A stretch of DNA of 38,981 bases from an uncultured Paracoccus sp. (GTDB lineage Bacteria; Pseudomonadota; Alphaproteobacteria; Rhodobacterales; Rhodobacteraceae): positions 1 through 38,981 of the forward strand of contig CAKTBJ010000029.1 in assembly GCA_934533075.1 (NCBI GenBank), written 5' to 3'. The position numbers and the translations under genes were made by a program. How positions within the stretch are numbered: the stretch's first letter is position 1; each line of letters begins with the position of its first letter. The notes beneath the pieces are model-generated. The model did no database searches, was not told the origin of the DNA, and was given only the letters and a program-made list of their open reading frames with translations. Below are positions 26,691 through 34,052 of the stretch, in pieces.

Positions 26691-26760
26691 CGCTCCAGAG
26701 GGCCGAGGACAGCTCCAGAGGGCCGAGGACAGCTCCAGAGGGCCGAGGACCGCTCCAGAG
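26691..26760 (-). repeat. 20-bp tandem repeat, 3.5 copies, in the leader of the unknown membrane gene
   Basis: Units of CGCTCCAGAGGGCCGAGGAC start at 26691, 26711 and 26731, and a half unit covers 26751-26760; only the first base varies between C and A. On the minus strand every unit carries CTCTGGAGC, so GGAG occurs four times. The copy nearest the ATG serves as its ribosome site. Twenty is not a multiple of three, so copy-number change would shift any frame read through the array. Confidence 0.9.
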
Positions 26761-26804
26761 GATCAGGTGAAGGACAGCGCCGCATTCCGTCGCGGCATGG
26801 TTCA

Positions 26805-26832
26805 ATCTTATCATTCCAGACCCTGCTTTCAA
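26805..26832 (-). promoter_or_regulatory. Possible promoter of the unknown membrane gene
   Basis: On the minus strand TTGAAA (26832-26827) and TAAGAT (26810-26805) are 16 bases apart. Transcription would begin near 26798 and read about 110 bases of leader, including the tandem repeat, before the ATG at 26686. Confidence 0.5.
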
Positions 26833-26984
26833 GGGTTCGTGATGACTCCTGTCCAAAAGACAGTTCCGACGCACTACCCTTGCGGCCTGTCCCATCAGCA
26901 CAGGCTGCGCCTCACCCCCTCGCTAGACTTCCCCCGCCCCCGCGCCCTATAAGGCGCGCAAACACTCATACCCGCGAGGCTTCC

Positions 26985-27902
26985 ATGATCCAGGTTCTCG
27001 GCCACAAGTCCCCCGACACCGACGCCACCGGCTCGCCCGTCATCTGGGCGTGGTATCTCAACGAGGTTCGCAAGACCCCGGCCAAAGCCGTCCTGCAAGG
27101 CGAGCCGAACACCGAAGCCGCGTGGATGCTGACCCGCTGGGGCATCGACAAGCCCGAGATCATCGCGGACGTGGCCCCCGGCGACCGCCTCGTCATCGTC
27201 GATACCAACAACGCCGCCGAGCTGCCGGCCTCGCTGGACAAGGCCGAGGTGGTCGAGATCATCGACCATCACCTGTTGGCCGGCAACATCAAGACCAAGC
27301 TGCCGATCAACATCACCATCCGCCCGCTGGCCTGCACCGCCACCATCATGCACGACCTGATCGGCGACGATCTGGACCGCGCGCCGGATGCCATCAAGGG
27401 CGCCATGCTGACCTGCATCCTGTCGGACACGCTGGAATTCCGCAGCCCCACCACCACCCCACACGACCGCGCCGTGGCCGAAAAGCTGGCCGCCGCGCTG
27501 GGTGTCTCGATCCCCGCCTATGCGGCCGAGATGTTCGCGGCCAAGTCCGACGTGTCGGCCTTTTCCGACGAGGCGCTGCTGCGGCTGGACAGCAAGGAAT
27601 ACGAGGTCGGCGGCCGCAGGATGCGCATCTCGGTGATCGAGACCACGGCGCCGCAGGTGCTGCTGGACCGCAAGGCCGCGCTGATCGCGGCCATGCCCGC
27701 CGTGGCCGCCGCCGATGGCGCCGACGAGGTGATGCTGTTCGTCGTGGACATCCTGCGCGAGGAAGCCACCCTGCTGCTGCCCAACGATTTCGTGCGCCAG
27801 GTGGCGGAGAAATCCTTCGGTGCCAGGGCGGAGGGCGACAGCGTGGTCCTGCCCGGCATCGTCAGCCGGAAAAAGCAGATCATCCCCAACCTGGCCGTCT
27901 GA
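26985..27902 (+). CDS. ppaC: Manganese-dependent inorganic pyrophosphatase
   Basis: This 305-residue family II pyrophosphatase of the DHH superfamily hydrolyses pyrophosphate from biosynthetic reactions in the cytoplasm. The metal ligands are visible in GHKSPDTDATGS (H7, D11, D13), IVDTNN (D73) and IIDHH (D94, H95, H96). The C-terminal DHHA2 domain ends with the substrate-binding SRKKQIIP. The frame is open upstream, but the ATG at 26985 with GAGG at 26976-26979 gives the standard start. It is followed after 3 bp by the HAD gene. Confidence 0.95.
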   Translation: MIQVLGHKSPDTDATGSPVIWAWYLNEVRKTPAKAVLQGEPNTEAAWMLTRWGIDKPEIIADVAPGDRLVIVDTNNAAELPASLDKAEVVEIIDHHLLAGNIKTKLPINITIRPLACTATIMHDLIGDDLDRAPDAIKGAMLTCILSDTLEFRSPTTTPHDRAVAEKLAAALGVSIPAYAAEMFAAKSDVSAFSDEALLRLDSKEYEVGGRRMRISVIETTAPQVLLDRKAALIAAMPAVAAADGADEVMLFVVDILREEATLLLPNDFVRQVAEKSFGARAEGDSVVLPGIVSRKKQIIPNLAV

Positions 27903-27905
27903 GCC

Positions 27906-28775
27906 ATGACCCGGATCATCCAGTCGCTGGCCGAGATCGGGCTGAATTACGACGTGCTCTATTGCGACCTGTGGGGGTGCCTGCATGACGGGCGCCGCCC
28001 CTTCCCGGCGGCGGTCGCGGCGCTGGAGGAGTTCCGGCGCGGCGGCGGCCGGGTCTGCCTGATGACCAACGCGCCGCGGCCCGCCCATGTGGTGGAGGCC
28101 CAGCTCGACCGGCTGGGCGTGCCGCGCGGGGCCTGGGATGCGGTGGTCACCTCGGGCGATGCGGCGCAGGATGCGATGCTGGCCGGGGCGGTGGGCTTCC
28201 GCGTCTGGCATCTGGGACCGGAGAAGGACGACCGCTTCTTCACCGACCTGCCGGCGGAATGGACCGACCCGCCGCAGGTCGAGCGCGTGCCGCTGGACCA
28301 GGCCGAGGGCATCGTCTGCACCGGCCTGTTCGACGACATGACCGAAACGCCCGAGGATTACCGCGCCCGGCTGATGCTGGCCCGGCAACGCGACCTGCCG
28401 CTGCTGTGCGCGAACCCGGATATCGTGGTGGATTACGGCGACAAGCGCATCTATTGCGCCGGCGCGCTGGCCGCGCTCTATGAGGAGATGGGCGGCCGGA
28501 CGATCTATGTCGGCAAGCCGCATCCGCCGATCTACGACCTTGCGCGCCGCCGGCTGGCGCTGCGCGGGGATGCGCGCATCCTCTGCGTGGGCGACGGCAT
28601 CAACACCGATATCGAGGGCGCCCTGGGCGAGGGGCTGGACTGCATCTTCATCACCGGCGGGCTGGCGCATGACCAGTTCGGCGCGGATGTGGACCATCCC
28701 GATCCGGCCCGGCTGGAGGACTGGCTGCGCGACCGCCAGAAATCCCCCACCTACGCGATGGGCCGCCTGCGCTGA
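27906..28775 (+). CDS. HAD-superfamily class IIA hydrolase
   Basis: This 289-residue phosphatase-like protein has the nucleophile motif YCDLWGCLHDG (D21), the second motif VCLMTNAPRP, YVGKPHPPIYDLA with the catalytic Lys, and the acidic motif ILCVGDGINTDIEGA. A class II cap lies between motifs two and three. It matches the TIGR01459-type group common in alphaproteobacteria. The substrate is unknown. It lies 3 bp after the pyrophosphatase gene and is probably co-transcribed with it. Confidence 0.9.
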   Translation: MTRIIQSLAEIGLNYDVLYCDLWGCLHDGRRPFPAAVAALEEFRRGGGRVCLMTNAPRPAHVVEAQLDRLGVPRGAWDAVVTSGDAAQDAMLAGAVGFRVWHLGPEKDDRFFTDLPAEWTDPPQVERVPLDQAEGIVCTGLFDDMTETPEDYRARLMLARQRDLPLLCANPDIVVDYGDKRIYCAGALAALYEEMGGRTIYVGKPHPPIYDLARRRLALRGDARILCVGDGINTDIEGALGEGLDCIFITGGLAHDQFGADVDHPDPARLEDWLRDRQKSPTYAMGRLR

Positions 28776-28795
28776 GACCGGCCGGGCCGGCGCCG

Positions 28796-28806
28796 CCCCC
28801 CCCCCC
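28796..28806. repeat. Run of eleven C residues
   Basis: An uninterrupted C11 tract lies about 20 bases after the HAD stop and 216 bases before the class II aldolase start. It is prone to slippage and could also be a sequencing trouble spot. Confidence 0.85.
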
Positions 28807-28827
28807 GGCCGCCCCGTGATCCCGCCG

Positions 28828-28872
28828 AAGCCTCGATGCGCGCCCTCCGGCCGGGCCGCGGCATCGAGGCTT
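28828..28872 (+). terminator. 12-bp inverted repeat after the HAD gene
   Basis: AAGCCTCGATGC (28828-28839) and GCATCGAGGCTT (28861-28872) pair perfectly around a GC-rich 21-nt loop that can itself fold. The position, 53 bases after the HAD stop, suits a terminator, though the tail has only two T residues. Confidence 0.5.
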
Positions 28873-29021
28873 GCGCCGCCCGCCATCCGGGGCCACCTAT
28901 GGCCCAGGACAGGCGCCGCCACGCCCGGCGGGACCGCCTGCACCGAACCGATATGCGGCCCCCGCCGCCGGCGCCACCCGCGGCGCCCGGCCGGAGCCGC
29001 ACCCGACGAAAGGAGCGCCCG

Positions 29022-30260
29022 ATGCGATCGCGCTGGAACGATACCGAAGCCGCCCTTGCCGCCGCCGAGGCCAAGGCCGCCGGCCTGCCGCCCGTGCTGG
29101 GCCTGCGGGTCTATACCTCGCGCCTGATCGGGCAGGAGCCGGATCTGGTGCTGCATGGCGGCGGCAACACCTCGGTCAAGATCCACGATGCCGAGGGCGG
29201 GGCGGTGATCCATGTGAAAGGCTCGGGCTGGGATCTGGGCGACATCGCCGCGCCCGGCCTGCCGGCGATGCGGCTGGCACCGCTGCTGGCCACGCGCGAC
29301 ATTCCGGCCATGTCGGATGCCGACATGGTGGCCTTCCTGCGCGAGAACCTGATCGACCCCAAGGCCCCGACCCCCTCGGTCGAGGCGCTGCTGCATGCCC
29401 GCCTGCCCCATGCCTTCGTGGATCACAGCCACGCCACGGCGATCCTCGCGCTGGCCGACCAGCCCGACATGGCGGCAGCGGTGGCGGACATCTATGGCGG
29501 GCGGCTGGGCTTCGTGCCCTATGTCATGCCCGGCTACGGCCTTGCCCATGCCTGCCTTGCGGTCTTCGACGCCAACCCGGCGGTGGAAGGGCTGTGGCTG
29601 GAGCAACACGGCCTGTTCACCTTCGGCGCCACCGCCCGCGAAAGCTATGACCGGATGGTGGAGTTCGTCACGCTGGCCGAGGCGCATCTGGCCGCGCGCG
29701 GCGTCGCCCTGCCGGGGCCGGAGGCCACCGACCTGACCGCCCCGGACGATCTGGCCTATAACCTGACCGAGGCGCTGGCCGAGCAGGGCGCGCTGGGCAA
29801 GCCGGCGGTGGATTTCCGCTCCTCTCCCTCGATCCGGCGCTGGCTGGAGCGGCCCGACCTGCGCGACCTGGCCCATCGCGGCACCGCCACGCCCGATCAC
29901 GTCATCCGCATCAAGCCCTTCGGCATGATCCTGCCCGCCGATGCCAACCGCACCGCGATCCGGCTGGCACTGCTGGACTATGCGCAGGATTACCGGGCCT
30001 ATTTCGACCGCCATGCCCCCAGCGCGGCCGAGGAGAAGGTCATGCTCGACCCCCTGCCCCGCGCGGTGCTGGTGCCGGGGCTGGGCGTCTACGGCATCGG
30101 CAAGGACGCCAAGGCGGCCGCCATCGCCGGCGATCTGCTGGAACAGACCGCCCGCATCGTCAACGCGGCCGAGGATTACGGGCGCTTTACCCCGGTTTCC
30201 GAAGCCGACCTGTTCGCGATGGAATACTGGTCGCTGGAACAGGCCAAGCTGAAGGGATAG
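29022..30260 (+). CDS. Class II aldolase/adducin-domain protein
   Basis: This 412-residue protein carries the class II aldolase fold. LVLHGGGNTSVK (phosphate-binding region) comes first, VDHSHATA (H135, H137 metal ligands) follows, and WLEQHGLFTFG completes the site. The sequence resembles the aldolase half of bifunctional rhamnulose-1-phosphate aldolase/alcohol dehydrogenases of about 680 residues. Here it stops at EYWSLEQAKLKG, where the short-chain dehydrogenase half normally follows. The start has a GAAAGGAG site; an upstream in-frame extension to 28836 is rejected. The substrate is unknown. An intergenic palindrome cluster follows directly. Confidence 0.85.
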   Translation: MRSRWNDTEAALAAAEAKAAGLPPVLGLRVYTSRLIGQEPDLVLHGGGNTSVKIHDAEGGAVIHVKGSGWDLGDIAAPGLPAMRLAPLLATRDIPAMSDADMVAFLRENLIDPKAPTPSVEALLHARLPHAFVDHSHATAILALADQPDMAAAVADIYGGRLGFVPYVMPGYGLAHACLAVFDANPAVEGLWLEQHGLFTFGATARESYDRMVEFVTLAEAHLAARGVALPGPEATDLTAPDDLAYNLTEALAEQGALGKPAVDFRSSPSIRRWLERPDLRDLAHRGTATPDHVIRIKPFGMILPADANRTAIRLALLDYAQDYRAYFDRHAPSAAEEKVMLDPLPRAVLVPGLGVYGIGKDAKAAAIAGDLLEQTARIVNAAEDYGRFTPVSEADLFAMEYWSLEQAKLKG

Positions 30261-30302
30261 GCGGCGCGGCGCGCAGGATGCGCGCGCTGCGGGTGCGGGC
30301 GC

Positions 30303-30326
30303 GGTGCGTGCAAGCACGCACCCTAC
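30303..30326. repeat. Palindromic repeat copy with CTAC tail
   Basis: GGTGCGTGC-aa-GCACGCACC followed by CTAC. It is nearly identical to the two hairpins at 14209-14280, including the CTAC flank. Confidence 0.75.
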
Positions 30327-30390
30327 GGCAAGGCGGTGCGTAACGGCGCTGGCGGGCTGAGCCGGCTACGCGATGCAATCCGCGACTCGA

Positions 30391-30408
30391 TGCGTGCAAG
30401 CACGCACC
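30391..30408. repeat. Palindromic repeat copy
   Basis: TGCGTGC-aa-GCACGCA-CC, the same loop as the copy at 30303 but without the CTAC flank. A second CACGCACC-like string follows within ten bases. Confidence 0.65.
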
Positions 30409-30578
30409 ACGCACCCAACCTGTTACATGGCGGGCCGGGCGCCGCGCACCCTCCCCCGGCTTCGCGGGGGCGTGTGTTCGCACGCACCGCGTCCCCTCGC
30501 CCCCCGGCCTGCCTTGCAACCCGGCACCGGCTGCGCGATAGGTTCGGGCAGCCCTTTCGCCAACCCCGAGGCCCCCTC

Positions 30579-31514
30579 TTGCAGCAGCATCACCACTGGA
30601 CCGGACTGCCGCCCGACGCGCGGGGCGCATCCGTGGCTATGGGCAATTTCGACGGGGTGCATCGCGGCCACCGCGCGCTGATCGACCATGCCCGGCAGGC
30701 CGTGCCCGGCGCGCCGCTGGGCGTCATCACCTTCGAGCCGCATCCGCGCCAGTTCTTCGCCCCCGAGGCGCCGCCCTTCCGGCTGATGAACCCCGCCGCC
30801 CGCGCCCACCGGCTGGAACGGCTGGCGGTCGATCACCTGTATGAACTGCCCTTCAACGCCGAGCTGTCGGGGATGGAGGCCGAGGATTTCATCCGCCGCG
30901 TGCTGGTCGATGGGCTGGGCATAAGCCACCTGACCGTGGGCGAGGATTTCCATTTCGGCCGCCGGCGCCGCGGCGACGTGGGCACGCTGGCGCGCATGGG
31001 GCGCGAACTGGGCTTCGGCCTTTCGGCCCTGCCGCTGGTCGGCGAGGCGGGCGAGGAGCCGTTCTCCTCCACCGCCATCCGCGCCGCCCTGACCGAGGGC
31101 CGCCCCGAGGAGGCCGCCCGCATCCTCGGCCACTGGCACCGCATCGACGGGCCGGTGATCCACGGGGAAAAACGCGGGCGGGACCTGGGCTTTCCCACCG
31201 CCAACATGGCGCTGGACGGTCTGCATCTGCCCCGGCTGGGCATCTATGCCGTGCTGGTGGACATCCTGACCGGCCCCCATGCCGGGCAAACCCATCGCGG
31301 CGCGGCCTCGATCGGCGTGCGCCCGACCTTCGGCGGCGATGCGGTGCCCAATCTGGAAACCTACCTGCTGGATTTCTCCGGCGATCTCTATGGTGCGGAA
31401 TTGTCGGTGGCCCTCGTGGCCTGGCTGCGCCCCGAACTGGCCTTCGACGGCATCGAGCCGCTGGTCCGGCAGATGCAGCAGGACGTGGCCGATACCCGCC
31501 GCGTGCTGGCCTGA
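30579..31514 (+). CDS. ribF: Bifunctional riboflavin kinase/FAD synthetase
   Basis: This 311-residue enzyme phosphorylates riboflavin to FMN and adenylylates FMN to FAD. The N-terminal FAD synthetase shows GNFDGVHRGH, TFEPHPRQFF and EDFHFGRRRRGD. The C-terminal kinase shows GPVIHGEKRGRDLGFPTANM, read in parts, and SIGVRPTFGG with NLETYLLDF. No ATG lies before GNFDG at a sensible distance. The TTG at 30579 with GAGG at 30568-30571 gives an N-terminus of normal length. The next gene begins one base after the stop. Confidence 0.93.
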   Translation: MQQHHHWTGLPPDARGASVAMGNFDGVHRGHRALIDHARQAVPGAPLGVITFEPHPRQFFAPEAPPFRLMNPAARAHRLERLAVDHLYELPFNAELSGMEAEDFIRRVLVDGLGISHLTVGEDFHFGRRRRGDVGTLARMGRELGFGLSALPLVGEAGEEPFSSTAIRAALTEGRPEEAARILGHWHRIDGPVIHGEKRGRDLGFPTANMALDGLHLPRLGIYAVLVDILTGPHAGQTHRGAASIGVRPTFGGDAVPNLETYLLDFSGDLYGAELSVALVAWLRPELAFDGIEPLVRQMQQDVADTRRVLA

Positions 31515-31515
31515 C

Positions 31516-31956
31516 ATGCGCGCGCGCTTCTGGGAACTGCCGCTGGCCGACCTGGACCCCGAGGAATGGGAGGCGCTTTGCGACGGCTGCGGCAAATGCT
31601 GCCTGAACAAGCTGCAATATGACGACAACGACGAACTGGTGTTCACCCGCGTCGCCTGCAAGCTGCTGGACGGCCAGACCTGCCGTTGCACATCCTATCC
31701 GAACCGGCATGACTATGTGCCGGAATGCGTGGTGCTGACGCCGGGCAAGATTCGCGAAATCGCGTGGTGGCTGCCGGCGACCTGCGCCTACAAGCTGCGG
31801 GCCGAGGGGCGGCCGCTGGCGGACTGGCACCCGCTGGTCTCGGGCGACCCCGATTCGGTGCATCGCGCCGGCATCTCGATGCGCGGGCGCGTGGTCAGCG
31901 AGGCGGACGTGCCCGAAGAGGACTGGGAAGATTACATCATCGAGGATCTGGCATGA
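31516..31956 (+). CDS. YcgN/YkgJ-type cysteine-cluster protein
   Basis: This 146-residue protein of the UPF0260 family has the CDGCGKCCLNKL cluster near residue 22, then CKLLDGQTCRCTSYPNR and a later PECVVLTPGKI and CAYKLRAEGRPLADWHPLVSG (in parts). The eight or so cysteines resemble a zinc or iron-sulfur cluster site. Molecular function is not established. It is tightly placed between ribF (1-bp gap) and the threonine aldolase gene (ATGA overlap). Confidence 0.88.
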   Translation: MRARFWELPLADLDPEEWEALCDGCGKCCLNKLQYDDNDELVFTRVACKLLDGQTCRCTSYPNRHDYVPECVVLTPGKIREIAWWLPATCAYKLRAEGRPLADWHPLVSGDPDSVHRAGISMRGRVVSEADVPEEDWEDYIIEDLA

Positions 31957-32990
31957 ATTTCGGTTCTGACAACACAGCCGGCGCCCACCCCAAGGTCATG
32001 GAGGCGCTGCTGGCCGCCAATGCGGGCCATGCGCCCAGCTATGGCGCCGACGACTGGACCGCCCGCGCCATCGCCCGCATCCGCGAGGTGTTCGAGGCGC
32101 CCAGGGCCGAGGTCTGGCTGGTCGCCTCGGGCACGGCGACGAATGCGCTGGCGCTGGCCTCGGTGTCGAAGCCCTGGGGCAAGATCTTCTGCCACAAGGG
32201 CGCCCATGTCGAAACCAGCGAATGCAACGCCGTGCCCTTCTATTCCGGCGGCGCCGACCTGATCCCGGTGCCCGGCTATCACGGCCGCATCGCCCCCGGC
32301 GCCCTGACGGCGGCGCTGGAGGCCTATGGGCGCATCGACGTGCATGCGGGCGTGCGTTCGGCGCTGACGCTGACCAACTCGACCGAGGCCGGCACCATCT
32401 ACACCCCCGAGGCCGTGGCCCGGCTGGCCGCGATCGCGCATGGCGCCGGCATGGCGGTGCATATGGACGGGGCGCGGCTGGCCAATGCGCTGGCGGCGCT
32501 GCGGTGCAACCCGGCCGAGCTGACCCACCGCGCCGGGGTGGACATCCTGTCCTTCGGCGGCACCAAGACCGGCGGCATGGCGGTCGAGGCGGTGGTGGTC
32601 TTCGACCCCGCCCGCGCCGACGATCTGGGCATGCGGCGGATGCGGGGCGGGCAACTGTGGTCCAAGCACCGCTTCCTGGCCGCGCAATGGCTGGCGCTGC
32701 TGGAGGACGGGCTGTGGCTGGAACTGGCCGGCCATGCCAATGCGATGGCGGCACGGCTGGGCAGGGCGCTGACCGAGACGGGCATCACGCTGGACCACCC
32801 GGTCGAGGCCAACCAGGTCTTCGCCGCCGTGCCCAAGGCCCGCATCCACCGCGCGCGCGAGGCCGGTCTGGCCTGCGCCGACTGGCCCTTCACGCAAGCC
32901 CCCGGCGTCGATCCGCGCCATGTGCGGCTGGTCTGCGGCTGGGCCACCACCGAGGCCGAGGTGGACGCCGCCGTGGCCGCCCTGCGCTAG
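31953..32990 (+). CDS. Low-specificity L-threonine aldolase family protein
   Basis: This 345-residue pyridoxal-phosphate enzyme is of the beta-eliminating lyase/threonine aldolase fold. FGSDNTAGAHPKVMEAL opens it. VASGTATNALAL binds the cofactor, HMDGARLANAL carries the Asp that contacts the ring, and SFGGTKTGG holds the Schiff-base lysine K205. It would cleave L-threonine or allo-threonine to glycine and acetaldehyde. The start overlaps the preceding stop. A long gene-free stretch follows. Confidence 0.9.
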   Translation: MNFGSDNTAGAHPKVMEALLAANAGHAPSYGADDWTARAIARIREVFEAPRAEVWLVASGTATNALALASVSKPWGKIFCHKGAHVETSECNAVPFYSGGADLIPVPGYHGRIAPGALTAALEAYGRIDVHAGVRSALTLTNSTEAGTIYTPEAVARLAAIAHGAGMAVHMDGARLANALAALRCNPAELTHRAGVDILSFGGTKTGGMAVEAVVVFDPARADDLGMRRMRGGQLWSKHRFLAAQWLALLEDGLWLELAGHANAMAARLGRALTETGITLDHPVEANQVFAAVPKARIHRAREAGLACADWPFTQAPGVDPRHVRLVCGWATTEAEVDAAVAALR

Positions 32991-33128
32991 AGGGGGCGGG
33001 TTTCCACGCCACCGGCTCGCCGCGACCACATGGGCTTGCCCACGCGGACCGCCGGCGCGAACCCTGCCTCCGCGCGGGGTGCCGGCCCGCACGCGGCCTT
33101 CCCGCATCGCCCCCTTCTCGACCACGCA

Positions 33129-33178
33129 GACTTATCCACGCCCGGAGACCCCCAGGAGTCGGAGGGGGTGGATAAGTC
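33129..33178. repeat. Inverted repeat with two DnaA-box-like sites
   Basis: GACTTATCCAC (33129-33139) and GTGGATAAGTC (33168-33178) are perfect inverted copies. Each contains TTATCCAC, eight of nine bases of the DnaA box TTATCCACA. Inner CCCCC (33149-33153) and GGGGG (33164-33168) can extend pairing. It could be a DnaA-binding pair, another palindromic operator or a hairpin after the aldolase gene. Confidence 0.6.
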
Positions 33179-33257
33179 GGGCAGCCCACGCCGCGCCCTG
33201 CCCCTGCCCGGCCACGCGGCAGGCCCCCCACGGCGCCCGCGACCGCGCGCGCGCCTG

Positions 33258-33286
33258 TTGCACCCGCGCCGCAGGTCGCGAAATAA
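33258..33286 (+). promoter_or_regulatory. Possible promoter of the candidate small RNA or leader
   Basis: TTGCAC (33258-33263), a 17-base spacer and AAATAA (33281-33286). The -35 matches five of six consensus positions; the -10 is weak. TCGCG (33276-33280) and CGCGA (33291-33295) flank the -10 region as a small inverted repeat. Confidence 0.35.
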
Positions 33287-33289
33287 CCG

Positions 33290-33439
33290 CCGCGATCACC
33301 TTGTTGTGAGAAACATGGAACTTTCGCCCCCTCATGCGCATTTGTGATTCGGAACATGACCCCGGAACGGTCATGTTCGGATCACTGTCCCTCGTTCCGT
33401 GACTCGCGCCCGGCTCCCCCGTGGACCGGGCGCTTTTTT
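33290..33439 (+). ncRNA. Candidate small RNA or terminated leader
   Basis: About 150 bases without a convincing frame hold two stems. The first is GAACATGACC (33352-33361) with GGTCATGTTC (33369-33378), extended by GTGAT and ATCAC. The second is a Rho-independent terminator at 33406-33439. A promoter-like sequence lies just upstream. It could be an independent small RNA or an attenuated leader of the CoA-binding gene 54 bases downstream. I compared it by eye with SRP RNA and SAM-II features and found no match. Confidence 0.45.
33406..33439 (+). terminator. Rho-independent terminator in the intergenic region
   Basis: GCGCCCGG (33406-33413), a 12-nt loop, CCGGGCGC (33426-33433) and six T residues. 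It is 416 bases after the nearest upstream stop codon, so the transcript it ends most likely starts within the intergenic region. Confidence 0.8.
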
Positions 33440-33492
33440 CATGCAAAGGTTGAGCGCCGCGCCGGATGCGGCCGTTACGCAGAGGATGAATG

Positions 33493-33912
33493 ATGGGTGA
33501 GGCTGAAACGATCGAGCGTATCGTGCGGGGCACGAAGACCATCGCCATCGTGGGCATGTCCCCCAAGGAGAACCGCCCGTCCTGGGGCGTGGCTCGCTAT
33601 CTGCAAAGCCAGGGCTTTCGGATCATCCCGATCAATCCCGGACAGGCCGGCAGGGAATTGCTGGGCGAAACCGTCTATGCCGACCTCGCCGCCATCCCGG
33701 CAGATACGCATGTGGACATGGTGGACATCTTCCGCCGCCCCGATGCCGTCGGCTCGGTTGTGGACGAGGCGCTGGCCACGCTGCCCGACCTGAAGACCAT
33801 CTGGATGCAGATCGGCGTGACCGACGACGCGGCGGCCGAGAAGGCCCGCGCGAAGGGCGTCACCGTGGTGCAGGATCGCTGCCCCAAGGTGGAATTCCCG
33901 CGCTATCTCTAG
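33493..33912 (+). CDS. CoA-binding domain protein (YccU family)
   Basis: This protein of about 139 residues has a single Rossmann-like CoA-binding domain. Visible segments are TIAIVGMSPKENRPSWGVARYL in parts, FRIIPINPGQAG, DIFRRPDAVGSVVDEA and IWMQIGVTDDAAAEKARAKG. Members resemble the CoA-binding part of succinyl-CoA synthetase but have no catalytic partner domain, and their role is unknown. Two ATGs adjoin (33490 and 33493); GAGG at 33482-33485 is better spaced for the second. A terminator 54 bases upstream suggests a separate promoter or regulated read-through. Confidence 0.88.
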   Translation: MGEAETIERIVRGTKTIAIVGMSPKENRPSWGVARYLQSQGFRIIPINPGQAGRELLGETVYADLAAIPADTHVDMVDIFRRPDAVGSVVDEALATLPDLKTIWMQIGVTDDAAAEKARAKGVTVVQDRCPKVEFPRYL

Positions 33913-34052
33913 CGTTTGCGATCCCGGCGGCATGCGCCGGGGCGGCCTTGCCGGAACCCGCGCCGCTGCGCCGTGCAGGGTGCGGACCCGTCGGCTGACG
34001 GACTTTCCCACGCTGTCCGGGGCTTGCCCGGCCCACGGCCGGGCGGCAGCGC

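Larger units (their letters stand above)
26687..26984. other. 298-bp divergent intergenic region before the pyrophosphatase gene
   Basis: It contains the leader repeat (26691-26760), a possible promoter for the minus-strand gene (26805-26832) and a small CTGTC/GACAG hairpin (26849-26863). A GCGCC-CTATAA-GGCGC palindrome lies near 26943-26958. No further gene is supported. Confidence 0.5.
30261..30578. other. 318-bp intergenic region with palindromic repeats
   Basis: Between the aldolase and ribF genes lie at least two copies of the TGCGTGC-GCACGCA palindrome and a degenerate third (about 30470-30488). No remnant of a dehydrogenase domain is recognisable in the six-frame translations I could read. 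Confidence 0.6.
32991..33489. other. 499-bp structured intergenic region
   Basis: The left half is GC-rich and featureless to about 33128. It is followed by paired DnaA-box-like inverted repeats (33129-33178), then a promoter-like sequence (33258-33286) and a structured, terminated segment (33290-33439). The A/T content is higher from 33280 onward than in the surrounding genes. No protein-coding gene is supported. Confidence 0.6.

Noticed and set aside
26691..26760. CRISPR array
   Set aside because: The 20-bp units are directly adjacent with no spacers.
28836..29021. Upstream start of the class II aldolase
   Set aside because: The extra 62 residues are Arg/Pro-rich and cross an inverted repeat. 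The ATG at 29022 has a strong ribosome site.
26895..30317. A 1140-codon open frame on the minus strand
   Set aside because: It runs antisense to the pyrophosphatase, HAD and aldolase genes, each with clear catalytic motifs. Its Gln/His/Arg/Gly-rich translation is typical of a shadow frame in high-GC DNA.
33129..33178. Chromosomal replication origin
   Set aside because: Only two imperfect DnaA boxes are present, with no A/T-rich unwinding region and no dnaA, parAB or hemE nearby.
33290..33489. SAM-II or SAM/SAH riboswitch before the CoA-binding gene
   Set aside because: The conserved pseudoknot sequences I know for these riboswitches are not visible, and the downstream gene is not a methionine-synthesis gene.
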